From CATQHS01 sp965203375 (GTDB lineage: Bacteria; Actinomycetota; Acidimicrobiia; Acidimicrobiales; Aldehydirespiratoraceae): a stretch of DNA of 64,000 nt. Shown piece after piece: positions 9,948 to 18,060 of the stretch; the first letter of the stretch is position 1, and every line of letters begins with the position of its first letter. Where the stretch lies: NCBI GenBank assembly GCA_965203375.1, contig OZ241886.1:1-64000 (forward strand), in the 5' to 3' direction. A program made the position numbers and the translations under genes. The notes under the pieces were generated by a model. That model worked only from the letters and a program-made list of their open reading frames with translations, ran no database searches and was not told the origin of the DNA.

Positions 9948-11897
9948 TCACTGGGGGTCGTCCTCGTCGACTGTGACCAGTTCGGCACCGGGGAAGGCTT
10001 CCTTGAACTGCGCCACCAGGTTCTCTGGCGACTCGGGCGGCTCCGGCTCGGGACCGGGCGGCTCCTGCAACTCCAACGGCTCCGGTTCTGAAGGCTCCGG
10101 GACGGGCGGCCCGGGGTCTGGCACCGGGGGAACCGGCTCCGACTCCGGGACGGGCGGCTGGAGGTCTTTGACTGGATCGGAGGGGGACTCGGCGGAGTCC
10201 ACCAGCGCCAGCCAGACCGGGGCCAGCGTCTCAACGTTGCGCGGGGTGCTGGCCGGCAGCATGGCCTTCGCTCGGGCCACCACTTCTTCACGGTCCAGTC
10301 CGAGGTGTCGGACGGCCAAGTCCACCACCTCTTTCGACGTCTGAGGGCGCAGGTCTCGCAAATCGACCGTAGGCACGGGCGGAGGGGGTGAGGATTCCGC
10401 GACCGGAGAAGCGGGCGAGGCGGCCGATCCCCGGCTCTGGGCCAGAGTCCGGCGGAGCTGGGCCACCGGCCGGCCGTCATCGTCGTCAGACTCTGAATAT
10501 CCCGCGACCGACGACTCCGCGACCGAGGTCGAGTACGGGTCATCGGCCGGACCGGAGGAAGCCAACGGCGCCGACCGGCCCGGCCCGGCCGGGGGGGCCG
10601 AAGAACCCGACGAAGCCGCCCCAGCCGAACCGGCCGAAGACCACGAAGAAACCGCCTCACCCGAACCCGCCGAAGAACCCGACGAAGCCGCCACAGCCGA
10701 ACCGGCCGGAGATCCCGACGAAGCCGCCTCAGCCGGAGGGGGCGACCAGGCCGGAGTTCCCGACGAAGCCGCCTCAGCCGGACCCGGCGGCCCGAGGCCC
10801 AGCTTGGCTTCGAGCCGGGCCACTCGATCGGTCAGCGCGTCCAGCGACCGGTCGGCGGCGGGCCGGGCGAGGCGCACCATCGCCACCTCCAAGTCCACCC
10901 TGGGGTCGGGCGACTGGCGCATGTCCACCAAGGCGGCGCCGAGCGTCTCCAGAGCCCTGGTCATGAAGGGCGGCGCCATCCGGGAAACCAGGGCCTCGGC
11001 TTGAGCCCGCTCGGGCTCGGCCAGCCGGTCCGGCGACGACCCCATGGCGGTCAGGAAGGCGTTGCGGAGCCCGCTCAGCACCCCCTCGCCGATGCGGCGG
11101 GGGTCGCGGCCCCGGCCCAGGGCGTCGTCCACCGCGGCCAGGGCCGCGGCCGGATCGCGGTCGGCCAGGGCGTCGAGGATGGCCCCGGTGGAGTCGTCCA
11201 GCTCGACCACCCCGCCGGCGGCCACCACCCGGTCCAGGGCGCTGAGGGTGTCCCGCACCGACCCGGACCCGGCCGCCACCACATGGTCGACGACCTCCTC
11301 GGTCGCGTCCAAGCCGGCGTCGGCGGACACGAAGCGCACGTGATCGGCCAGGGCCTCGGCCCCCAGCAGGCCGAGCTCGAAGACCTGGCAGCGGCTGCGG
11401 ATCGTCTCCACCACCTTGTGGGGCTCGGTGGTGGCCAGCACCCAGACGACGTGGTCGGGCGGTTCCTCCAGGGTCTTCAACAGGGCGTTCTCCGCCCCCG
11501 GCGTGAGCATGTGGGCCTCGTCGAGCAGGTAGACCTTGACCCGGCCCGGAGTCCCGAGCTTGACCCGCTCCAGCAGGGCCCTCATGTCGTCGACCTTGTT
11601 GTTGGAGGCGGCGTCCAGCTCGTGCAGGTCGAAGGACCGGTTCTGCTCGATGGACAGGCAGGACTCGCAGGCCGCGCACGGCTCGCCGTCTCCCCCCGGA
11701 TCGGTGCAGTTGAGGGCTTTGGCCAGGACCCGGGCGGTGGTGGTCTTTCCGGTCCCCCGGGGGCCGTGGAACAGGTAGGCGTGCCCGACCCGGCTCTCGC
11801 GCACCGCCGACCGCAGCGCCGAGGTGACGTGGTCCTGGCCCTTGATCTCGGCGAACGTCCGGGGCCGGTAGCGGCGGTACAGCGACTGGTATGCCAT
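9948..11897 (-). CDS. dnaX: DNA polymerase III subunit gamma/tau
   Basis: 649 aa clamp-loader ATPase. Walker A GPRGTGKTT near residue 45, the four-cysteine zinc module (CTDPGGDGEPCAACESC), Walker B LLDEAHML and the SRC motif (IRSRCQVFEL) are all present. Residues about 365-460 are a low-complexity linker of repeated Ala-Ser-Gly-Pro blocks, coded by a 48-51-bp tandem repeat at about 10600-10790. The tail is acidic and proline-rich. No slippery A-tract was seen, so only the long form seems to be made. Confidence 0.95.
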   Translation of the reverse strand: MAYQSLYRRYRPRTFAEIKGQDHVTSALRSAVRESRVGHAYLFHGPRGTGKTTTARVLAKALNCTDPGGDGEPCAACESCLSIEQNRSFDLHELDAASNNKVDDMRALLERVKLGTPGRVKVYLLDEAHMLTPGAENALLKTLEEPPDHVVWVLATTEPHKVVETIRSRCQVFELGLLGAEALADHVRFVSADAGLDATEEVVDHVVAAGSGSVRDTLSALDRVVAAGGVVELDDSTGAILDALADRDPAAALAAVDDALGRGRDPRRIGEGVLSGLRNAFLTAMGSSPDRLAEPERAQAEALVSRMAPPFMTRALETLGAALVDMRQSPDPRVDLEVAMVRLARPAADRSLDALTDRVARLEAKLGLGPPGPAEAASSGTPAWSPPPAEAASSGSPAGSAVAASSGSSAGSGEAVSSWSSAGSAGAASSGSSAPPAGPGRSAPLASSGPADDPYSTSVAESSVAGYSESDDDDGRPVAQLRRTLAQSRGSAASPASPVAESSPPPPVPTVDLRDLRPQTSKEVVDLAVRHLGLDREEVVARAKAMLPASTPRNVETLAPVWLALVDSAESPSDPVKDLQPPVPESEPVPPVPDPGPPVPEPSEPEPLELQEPPGPEPEPPESPENLVAQFKEAFPGAELVTVDEDDPQ

Positions 11898-11966
11898 CGG
11901 CGGTGAACTCTAAACGGTGACCGCCCGGCCGGGGAAGAGGGCGCTGCGCCCGCTCCCGGGCGTGAC

Positions 11967-12058
11967 GGTCAGGCGATCTGCGGCACCCGGGAGGTTCTGC
12001 TGAGAGCTGCTGCCTTCCGGCCCTGACTCGATTCACAGGCTCCCGTCGCACAGGACCC
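11967..12058 (-). ncRNA. ffs: Signal recognition particle 4.5S RNA
   Basis: The minus strand reads GTCAGGGCCGGAAGGCAGCA, the conserved SRP domain IV loop. Flanking sequence GGGTCCTGTGCGACGG at the 5' side can pair with CCGCAGATCGCCTGACC at the 3' side, giving a hairpin of roughly 92 nt. Position between dnaX and tRNA-Ser is usual for actinobacteria. Ends are estimated from the pairing. Confidence 0.9.
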
Positions 12059-12154
12059 GACCGCCACACCCCGAAGCGGGCGCAGCGGCCACACGATAGC
12101 CTTCAATGCCGAGCCCGGGCCAGCCCCGGGCCGAAACCCCGGAGCCGGGAATCC

Positions 12155-12242
12155 GGAGGGTTGCCAGAGCGGCCGAATGGGCACGCTTGGAAAGCGTGTG
12201 AGGTGAGAGCCTCCGTGGGTTCGAATCCCACACCCTCCGCCA
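12155..12242 (+). tRNA. tRNA-Ser (anticodon GGA)
   Basis: Acceptor GGAGGGT pairs with ACCCTCC, the anticodon loop TTGGAAA gives GGA, a long variable arm is present, the T-arm is GTGGGTTCGAATCCCAC, and CCA is encoded. Confidence 0.97.
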
Positions 12243-12275
12243 TCCCCCCTCCCCGGTTCCTTCCCGGTCCTTCCC

Positions 12276-12329
12276 GGTTTTTCTGAGCATCCATTTGGCG
12301 TATACCGACGATTTCTGCTCAGAAAAACC
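12276..12329. repeat. Palindromic element with 14-bp arms
   Basis: GGTTTTTCTGAGCA (12276-12289) is the exact inverse complement of TGCTCAGAAAAACC (12316-12329), with a 26-base centre containing GTATAC. A second, cut copy lies at 1-35. It sits between tRNA-Ser and the aminotransferase gene. It could end transcription of the tRNA, but its dispersal argues for a small mobile or REP-like element. Confidence 0.7.
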
Positions 12330-12375
12330 GAAAGGGCCGAAAGGGGTGGGATGGGGGCGGGCTAGGATCGCGGGG

Positions 12376-13221
12376 GTGAGCGACCGGGCTGCGTGGGTCG
12401 ACGGCCGTCTGGTCGATCCCGATGCTCCCCAGCTCGGCGTCGACGACCACGGGGTGCTCACCGGCGACGGCGTGTTCGAGACCATGGTGGCGGTGGGCGC
12501 GGGCGAGAGCCGGGCCGCCTTCGCCGTCGGCCGCCACCTGCGGCGGCTGCGGCGGTCGGCGGAGGCGATGGCGCTGGAGGTCCCCTTCGACGACGGCGAG
12601 CTGCGCGACGGCATCGACCGGTGCCTGCGGGCCGCCCCCGGCGCCGGGGTGGTGCGCCTGACCGTCACCAGCGGCGGCGGGCCGCTGAGCTCGGTCCGGG
12701 GCGACCGGGCCGGCTCGGCCATCGTGGTGGCCGGAGACGCCCCGCCCGCCTATCGGGACGGGACCGCGGTGAGGGTCGCGCCGTTCCCCCGCAACGAGCG
12801 GGGGGGCACGGCCGGGGTGAAGACCACCTCCTACGCCGAGAACGTGCTGGCTCTGCGCCAGGCCCGGGCCGAAGGGGCCACCGAGGCCATATTCGCCGAC
12901 ACCCGAGGCCGGGTGAGCGAAGGCACCGGCACCAACATCTTCTGGACCGACGGCACCGCCGTATACACCCCTCCCCTCGACACCGGCTGCCTGGCCGGGG
13001 TGACCAGGGAGCTGGTGATGGAGCTGGTGGACGTGACCGAGGTCCACCTGAAGATCGCCGAGCTGCACCGCGTGCCCGAGGCGTTTTTGACCTCCTCCAC
13101 CCGGGGCGTGCAGTCCATCGGCCGCATCGACGACACCGACCTTCCGGTGGTGGACGGCGAGCTGACCCGGGCCGCGGCCGACGCCCTGCGCCATCTGATG
13201 GCCACCGACATCGACCCGTGA
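12376..13221 (+). CDS. Class IV PLP-dependent aminotransferase
   Basis: 281 aa from the GTG at 12376; the longer open frame starts inside the palindromic element and is not used. The fold-type IV pattern is clear: GDGVFETM near residue 30, the PLP lysine in VKTTSYAENVLA near residue 157, RVSEGTGTNIFW (PLP phosphate loop) and LTSSTRGVQSI. The family covers branched-chain and D-amino-acid aminotransferases and aminodeoxychorismate lyase; sequence alone does not separate them. Between it and tadA are three short related pieces containing GTGACCGAC. Confidence 0.85.
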   Translation: MSDRAAWVDGRLVDPDAPQLGVDDHGVLTGDGVFETMVAVGAGESRAAFAVGRHLRRLRRSAEAMALEVPFDDGELRDGIDRCLRAAPGAGVVRLTVTSGGGPLSSVRGDRAGSAIVVAGDAPPAYRDGTAVRVAPFPRNERGGTAGVKTTSYAENVLALRQARAEGATEAIFADTRGRVSEGTGTNIFWTDGTAVYTPPLDTGCLAGVTRELVMELVDVTEVHLKIAELHRVPEAFLTSSTRGVQSIGRIDDTDLPVVDGELTRAAADALRHLMATDIDP

Positions 13222-13384
13222 CCGCCTCGGCCCCGGCCATCGGCCAGTGACCGACTCGGACCTGATGGGATCGACGCCTTGGGCGAGCCCCGAACTGTGG
13301 CGTCTGGCGGCCGGTGACCGACGCGGGCCACCAACACCGACGGCTCCAACAGCTCGCTGACGTGAGACGTTTGGCGACCGGCCA

Positions 13385-13831
13385 GTGACCGACGCTGAGC
13401 TGATGGAGTTGGCCCTCGACGAGGCCAGAGCGGCGCCGGTCCACGGCGACGTGCCGGTCGGGGCGGCGGTGGCCCTGGACGGCCGAGTGCTGGCCCGACG
13501 ACACAACGAGCGGGAGCGCGCCGGCGATCCCACCGCCCACGCCGAGATCCTGGCGCTGCGCGACGCCGCCGCCCGGACCGGGAGCTGGCGGCTGGCCGGG
13601 GCCACGGTGGCGGTGACGCTGGAGCCGTGCCCGATGTGCGCAGGGGCCCTAGTGCAGGCCCGAGTGGCCCGGGTGGTCTATGGGGCGGCCGACCCCAAGG
13701 CCGGGGCCCTGGGGTCGCTGTACAACCTGGGGGCCGACCCCCGGCTCAACCACGAGTTCGAGGTGGTGAGCGGGCTGATGGCCGACGAGTGCGGGGCCCT
13801 GCTCTCCGACTTCTTCGCCAGCCGCCGGTAG
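13385..13831 (+). CDS. tadA: tRNA-specific adenosine deaminase
   Basis: 148 aa, GTG start. It converts A34 to inosine in tRNA-Arg(ACG). Zinc ligands are in HAEI near residue 55 and PCPMCAG near residue 84, with the catalytic Glu in HAE. GSLYNL and the C-terminal helix match TadA rather than a free-nucleoside deaminase. Followed closely by tRNA-Ser. Confidence 0.93.
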   Translation: MTDAELMELALDEARAAPVHGDVPVGAAVALDGRVLARRHNERERAGDPTAHAEILALRDAAARTGSWRLAGATVAVTLEPCPMCAGALVQARVARVVYGAADPKAGALGSLYNLGADPRLNHEFEVVSGLMADECGALLSDFFASRR

Positions 13832-13876
13832 CCGGGGCGGGCCGCCCGGCACCGGGGCGCCGCTAGCCTCGGCCCC

Positions 13877-13966
13877 GGAGAGTTGCCAGAGCGGACGAAT
13901 GGGGCGGCCTCGAAAGCCGTTGTGGCCTCCGGGTCACCATGGGTTCGAATCCCATACTCTCCGCCA
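13877..13966 (+). tRNA. tRNA-Ser (anticodon CGA)
   Basis: Acceptor GGAGAGT pairs with ACTCTCC. The anticodon loop CTCGAAA gives CGA, with a long variable arm, T-arm GGGTTCGAATCCC and encoded CCA. Confidence 0.97.
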
Positions 13967-14827
13967 GTGACCGATCGCCAGCGCGGGTTCCTCCTCGCCT
14001 CCCTGGGCGTGGCGGTGATCCTGCCCGACGCCACGCTGATCCGCCTCATCGACGCGTCCGGCTTCACCATCGCCCTGTGGCGGTCCGGGCTGTCGGCCGT
14101 CGCGCTCGGCGCCTACCTGGCCCTCCGCCACCGGTCGCAGTTCCCCCGAGTCCTGCGGAGCCTGGGCTGGTGGGGCACCGCCTCGGGGGTGTTGTGGGGC
14201 CTGGGCACCGTCTCCTTCGTCTTGGCCGTCGACGGCACCGCCATCGCCAACGTGCTGCTGATCCTGGCCCTGGGGCCAATGTGGGCACTGCTGCTCACCC
14301 GCTTGGTGCTGCGGGCCCCCATCCCCCGCCATTCTCTTCTGGTCATGCCCTTCGCCTTCGGGGGGGTGGCCGTGGCGGTGGCCGGGTCCCTCGACGCGGG
14401 CATCCGATCGGGAGACCTGATCGCCTTGGTCGCCTCGCTGGGGATGGCCGCCAACTTCACCATCATCCGGGCCCACAGCCACATCGACATGGTCCCGGCC
14501 GTGGCCGTCGGCAGCGCTATGGGCTTCGCCGCGCTGGCCGTCGTCGGAACCCCCTTCGCGGCCTCGGCTGGCGACGTAGTGCCGCTGGTGCTGCTGGGGG
14601 CGGTGGTGATGCCGGGGGCCATGGGCCTGCTGACGGCCGGGGCCCGGCACATATCGAGCCCGGAGTCGTCGCTGCTGATGCTGGGCGAGACGGCTTTGAG
14701 CCCGATCATGGCCGCCGTCGTCGTTGGCGAGCCCATCGAGGCGGCGGCCTGGCTGGGGGGCGCGGTGGTCATCGTCGCCCTGACCGTCCACGGCTGGATG
14801 GGGTTGCGGATGGAAAACCCGACCTAA
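13967..14827 (+). CDS. EamA/DMT family transporter
   Basis: 286 aa if it starts at the GTG that follows the tRNA CCA directly. About ten hydrophobic segments fill the protein, in two EamA halves (the first from GFLLASLGVAVIL, the second from GDLIALVASLG), ending with VVGEPIEAAAWLGGAVVI, a typical EamA tail. It is a metabolite or drug exporter of unknown substrate. The start is odd: no Shine-Dalgarno is possible outside the tRNA, so either translation begins leaderless after tRNA 3' processing, or a later start is used. Confidence 0.8.
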   Translation: MTDRQRGFLLASLGVAVILPDATLIRLIDASGFTIALWRSGLSAVALGAYLALRHRSQFPRVLRSLGWWGTASGVLWGLGTVSFVLAVDGTAIANVLLILALGPMWALLLTRLVLRAPIPRHSLLVMPFAFGGVAVAVAGSLDAGIRSGDLIALVASLGMAANFTIIRAHSHIDMVPAVAVGSAMGFAALAVVGTPFAASAGDVVPLVLLGAVVMPGAMGLLTAGARHISSPESSLLMLGETALSPIMAAVVVGEPIEAAAWLGGAVVIVALTVHGWMGLRMENPT

Positions 14828-14841
14828 TCACTTAGGATTAG
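14824..14841. promoter_or_regulatory. Palindrome upstream of the peroxiredoxin gene
   Basis: CTAATC-ACTTAG-GATTAG is an inverted repeat just upstream of the peroxiredoxin gene, overlapping the transporter stop. TTAGGATTAGCCT resembles half of an IdeR/DtxR iron box. Treat it as a candidate operator only. Confidence 0.3.
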
Positions 14842-14888
14842 CCTGGCGATCCCGAAACCGACGGGAACAAGAGCGACAGGAGGCAGCG

Positions 14889-15551
14889 ATGGCACTGCGA
14901 CTCAACGACACCGCCCCCGACTTCACCGCCGACACCACCGAGGGGAGGATCAGCTTCCACGAGTGGATCGGCGACGGGTGGGCGCTGTTCTTCTCCCACC
15001 CCAAGGACTTCACCCCGGTGTGCACCACCGAGCTGGGGGCGGTGGCCGGGCTCAAGCCCGAGTTCGAGGCCCGCAACTGCAAGATCATCGGCATCAGCGT
15101 GGACGGGGTGGCCGACCACCGGGGCTGGTCGGCCGACATCGAGTCGGCCACCGGCAACGCCCTCAACTACCCGCTGATCGGCGACCCCGGCCTGGACGTC
15201 GTGAAGCTCTACGACATGCTGCCCGCCGACGCGGGCGACACCGCCCAGGGGCGGACGGCGGCCGACAACGCCACCGCCCGGTCGGTGTTCGTCATCGGGC
15301 CCGACAAGAAGATCAAGGCCACGCTCACCTACCCGATGACCACCGGCCGCAACTTCGCCGAGTTGCTGCGCCTGGTGGACTCGTGCCAGCTCACCGCCCA
15401 GGAGCAGGTGGCCACCCCGGCGAACTGGCGCCAGGGCGAGGACGTGATCATCGTCCCGGCCGTGTCCAACGAGCAGGCGGCCGAGAAGTACCCCGACGGC
15501 TGGGAGTCGCCCCTGCCCTACCTCAGGCTGGTCAAACAGCCCGGCGCCTGA
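14889..15551 (+). CDS. 1-Cys peroxiredoxin (Prx6/AhpC-TSA family)
   Basis: 220 aa cytosolic peroxidase. The peroxidatic Cys is in DFTPVCTTELG near residue 45, and the Prx6-type C-terminal domain (PANWRQGEDVIIVPAVS) is present. No resolving cysteine of the 2-Cys kind is seen. A clear GACAGGAGG site precedes the ATG. A run of 14 C (15561-15574) lies 10 bp beyond the stop. Confidence 0.93.
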   Translation: MALRLNDTAPDFTADTTEGRISFHEWIGDGWALFFSHPKDFTPVCTTELGAVAGLKPEFEARNCKIIGISVDGVADHRGWSADIESATGNALNYPLIGDPGLDVVKLYDMLPADAGDTAQGRTAADNATARSVFVIGPDKKIKATLTYPMTTGRNFAELLRLVDSCQLTAQEQVATPANWRQGEDVIIVPAVSNEQAAEKYPDGWESPLPYLRLVKQPGA

Positions 15552-15560
15552 GAGGTTCCG

Positions 15561-15574
15561 CCCCCCCCCCCCCC
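15561..15574. repeat. Homopolymer of 14 C
   Basis: The run lies in the gap after the peroxiredoxin gene. In the same gap, 15631-15649 reads CACTCGGCGAGACACTGCC, which recurs near 37592 and, with changes, near 40349 in the pilin region. Confidence 0.6.
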
Positions 15575-15688
15575 GGCCAAGCCTGCTCGACGTTGGAGGG
15601 TTTCGGCTATCGGCTACCCCAAAGCCCGGTCACTCGGCGAGACACTGCCCCCGGCCCGTAATTCCCCGGGACAAGAGGTGCCGGTAGG

Positions 15689-16126
15689 GTGGTGAGGGTG
15701 TCACGCCTGAGCGCTTTTGAAGAGTTGAGGGCTGCCGATTTGCCCGAGCTGATGGCGGCGGAGTGCCGGCGGGGCTCGTACCGCGTCCCGCTGGCTCAGT
15801 TCATCTCGGACTGGAACCGATCCGGCGACCGCAGCGCCATGATCTCGGAAGCGCCGTCATATGAAGGGGACGACCCTGAGCTAATGCCCACAGTCGCCGC
15901 GGTGGTTCACGCCCTTTGCGAGCGTGACGCCATGGAGGTCCCGGAGTGGGTATTGAGCTATCGCGCCGACCGGGATGTCGTGTTGTTCGCCGGTGACCCC
16001 GACTCCGATTACGGCAGGTGGGTCCGAGACCAGTCGCCGCCCGCGGCGAAATTCCATCGTATCCACTTTCAGCCGCATCTGCTAGAAAAGGACAGCCCTC
16101 GGCAATGGGATCCGGTGCCGGGCTAA
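15689..16126 (+). CDS. Hypothetical protein, upstream partner of a nucleotidyltransferase
   Basis: 145 aa, GTG start; TAGGGT directly before it could be a -10 box, giving a leaderless message. The protein is acidic and has no known motif that I recognise; WNRSGDRSAMISEAPS is its most distinctive stretch. Its stop overlaps the start region of the nucleotidyltransferase by about 20 bp, so the two are made together. The arrangement (small acidic protein first, DUF6036/AbiEii-like enzyme second) resembles an antitoxin-toxin pair; that is inference. Confidence 0.6.
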   Translation: MVRVSRLSAFEELRAADLPELMAAECRRGSYRVPLAQFISDWNRSGDRSAMISEAPSYEGDDPELMPTVAAVVHALCERDAMEVPEWVLSYRADRDVVLFAGDPDSDYGRWVRDQSPPAAKFHRIHFQPHLLEKDSPRQWDPVPG

Positions 16127-16770
16127 GCGCCGACATGCTTTTGGATCTCTTCGCTGAGGTCGACGTCGAGCTGGAAGGGCATGGAGAGCCGTTGTCGATT
16201 CTTATTGTCGGCGGCGCGGCTATAGCGCTTCAATGGGGAGGCCGGTGGACCCATGATGTCGACGTTGTGTCTGAGGGCATGACACCTGAGCTAAGGGCTG
16301 CGGTTGCTCGGGTCGGGCTTAGGCGGGGGTTGCGTTCAGATTGGATCAACGACGCTGCCAAGCTCAAAGCGGCTTCTCCTGAAGTGGGTATCAGCCCTCG
16401 GTCTTTATATGCTGGGGAGAGATTCATCGTGTATGGTGCTGATGCCAGGTATTTGCTTGCCATGAAACTGATGTCGATGCGGCCCATCGATCGTGCCGAC
16501 TTGCCGGTGCTCCTTGAAGAGACGGGCATTGCTTCTGAACAGGAGCTGCTCGACCTTGTAGAGGAGGCGTACCCGAATCACTCAATCCCGGTAGCGGTTC
16601 GCACCAGCGATGCTGTCGCTCTCTGGCTAGTTCCACTGGTGTTTCCTACCAGCGATGTTCCCTCAGAAATATTTCGGGGGGAATGGGAGATGAGCCTAAT
16701 GGTCCTTCCCACTCGATGTCGGCTATCCTGTCGCCGTAGGAGACGTATATTATCTCAGCCTCAACTGTGA
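16105..16770 (+). CDS. Nucleotidyltransferase-like protein (DUF6036/AbiEii-like), 3' end rearranged
   Basis: A 221-aa reading frame from ATG 16105; ATG 16135 is the alternative start. VGGAAIALQWGGRWTHDVDVV near residue 32 is the nucleotidyltransferase core (GG then DxD). YLLAMKLMSMRPIDRADL near residue 115 is the typical following helix. From about 16640 the frame overlaps a convergent gene for 125 bp and ends in an Arg-rich run unlike the rest, so the native C-terminus is probably lost. A fragment of a close relative lies at 24888-24970. Confidence 0.65.
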   Translation: MGSGAGLSADMLLDLFAEVDVELEGHGEPLSILIVGGAAIALQWGGRWTHDVDVVSEGMTPELRAAVARVGLRRGLRSDWINDAAKLKAASPEVGISPRSLYAGERFIVYGADARYLLAMKLMSMRPIDRADLPVLLEETGIASEQELLDLVEEAYPNHSIPVAVRTSDAVALWLVPLVFPTSDVPSEIFRGEWEMSLMVLPTRCRLSCRRRRRILSQPQL

Positions 16771-17116
16771 AATCGATGTAGTGGGTCTTTGTGTACCATT
16801 CTAATGCAACCCCGCCGTCAATAGTTGGTATAACAGTAGGGTGGGGAAGGTCTGGGTGCAATCTCTTGATCCGATGCGCTAGTGTTAACGCTCTACCTGC
16901 GGCTTCTGGGCTGATCGGGTACGCTAACTCGCCGTCCCAGCCTTCGCCCAGATTCAGCAGATCAAGGACTTCATTTTCTACGGAGTGCAACCACTCAGGG
17001 GCTTTCCCAGATAGAGAAGTAGGTATTCCGAAATACACATGTTGCGGAACGCTCAACTCGTCTAATGTCGTGTTTGAGGGTTTAGCTCCGAAAACAGGCG
17101 ATTCGACGAGTGCCAT
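16646..17116 (-). CDS. Hypothetical protein with GWDG motif, coupled to TIGR04255-type gene
   Basis: 156 aa. The ATG at 17116 is chosen because AAAGGAG lies 8 bases upstream and its codon overlaps the upstream stop as TAATG, meaning translational coupling. Landmarks are LNLGEGWDGELAYPISPEA and PTVIPTIDGGVALEWYTKTH, a pattern I associate with small proteins of unknown function encoded next to TIGR04255 proteins. The composition is AT-richer than core genes. Confidence 0.7.
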   Translation of the reverse strand: MALVESPVFGAKPSNTTLDELSVPQHVYFGIPTSLSGKAPEWLHSVENEVLDLLNLGEGWDGELAYPISPEAAGRALTLAHRIKRLHPDLPHPTVIPTIDGGVALEWYTKTHYIDFTVEAEIIYVSYGDRIADIEWEGPLGSSPIPPEIFLREHRW

Positions 17117-17700
17117 TACGCTCCGCTCTCCTTTGATGTTATTAATCCCCATCGCTCATGCTGTAAGGGAGTGGTGATGTCTACAAAGCCCTTGACAATC
17201 CATTTACGTCCTATATCTAGGAAATCAAGCACTCCATCTAAACCCGTCGATAATGGCTTACCGCGTGCAGTCAGATTTAAGAAGAGAACCGGTGTAAGTT
17301 CTTCTTTGGCCGTCATGTGTTCAGCGTTGACAAGCAGTCTTCCCAAAGGACCGGACCCTTCATCTATAATGTAGCTGGCCCAGTAACGCGCCGTCTCCGG
17401 GCTAGAAAGAAACTCGCCGTTCGTTGGGTTGACCTGTTGAAGCACTCGCCCAAATGGGCCTTCATCCATGACATCAGCCGTAAGTTTAATATGGTTCACA
17501 TAAGTTACCTCACACTGTATAGGCTCAAGACTTGGCACATCTAAGGATTCCTCTAGAAATGCCTGAAACTCTCGCAGCCACAATTTGAACTTGTCGCGCC
17601 CTTTTTCATATCTTGAATAGTCCGGGCTTTCAGAAGTTTTCCGCCAGTTGTAAGCGAACCAATCAAGCTGACAACGCGGGCACGTCGGAGAACAGAGACT
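17116..17700 (-). pseudogene. TIGR04255 family protein, 5' truncated
   Basis: The frame contains the family's signature parts: CEVTYVNHIKLTADV in the middle and LDIGRKWIVKGFVDITTPLQ near the end (the WxVxxFxxLTT-like tail). The usual N-terminal strand is missing; upstream of about 17700 the reading frame continues into unrelated high-GC DNA. The function of the family is unknown. The 3' end is intact and coupled to the next gene, so only the second gene may still be made. Confidence 0.65.
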
Positions 17701-17829
17701 GCGGACGATACACGACAGAGCGCCAGCTCGGTCAAGTGCCCGCCCAGAGCCCCCAGTCAGCGCCGTGTCGGCCATACCCGCCACCGCGAACCGGTGGACG
17801 GGTCCGCCTAGCCCGCGGGGAGCCCCAGG

Positions 17830-18023
17830 CACTGCCCTTGCGCTGCCTCGACGCTGACAGCGAGGACTACGACTGGTCGTCGTTCGCCGACGGATCGAAC
17901 CTCGGCCACGACGACTGCGCCGGGGAGGCGTTCTATGCCGTCGGCATCGACGACCCGTGCCTGTTCGGCGACCTGACCGCGGTGCTGATCCTGACCCGGC
18001 GGCGAGGCCCCGAGGCCCGCTGA
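17830..18023 (+). pseudogene. C-terminal fragment of an unknown gene
   Basis: An in-frame stretch ending SVLTRR-like (LILTRRRGPEAR) with codon use typical of the host, but no start and foreign DNA at its 5' side. It includes DDCAGEAFYAVGIDDP. It looks like the end of a gene cut off by the same rearrangement that truncated the TIGR04255 gene. Confidence 0.4.
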
Positions 18024-18060
18024 GCGTTAGACTGTGTCGGGGTTGCCATCCGCCCCTGCG

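Noticed and set aside
10388..10966. Pro/Lys-rich + strand frame inside dnaX
   Set aside because: Antisense to the DnaX linker repeats; low complexity only.
12319..13605. 428-aa minus-strand frame opposite the aminotransferase and tadA
   Set aside because: Shadow of two well-defined + strand enzymes.
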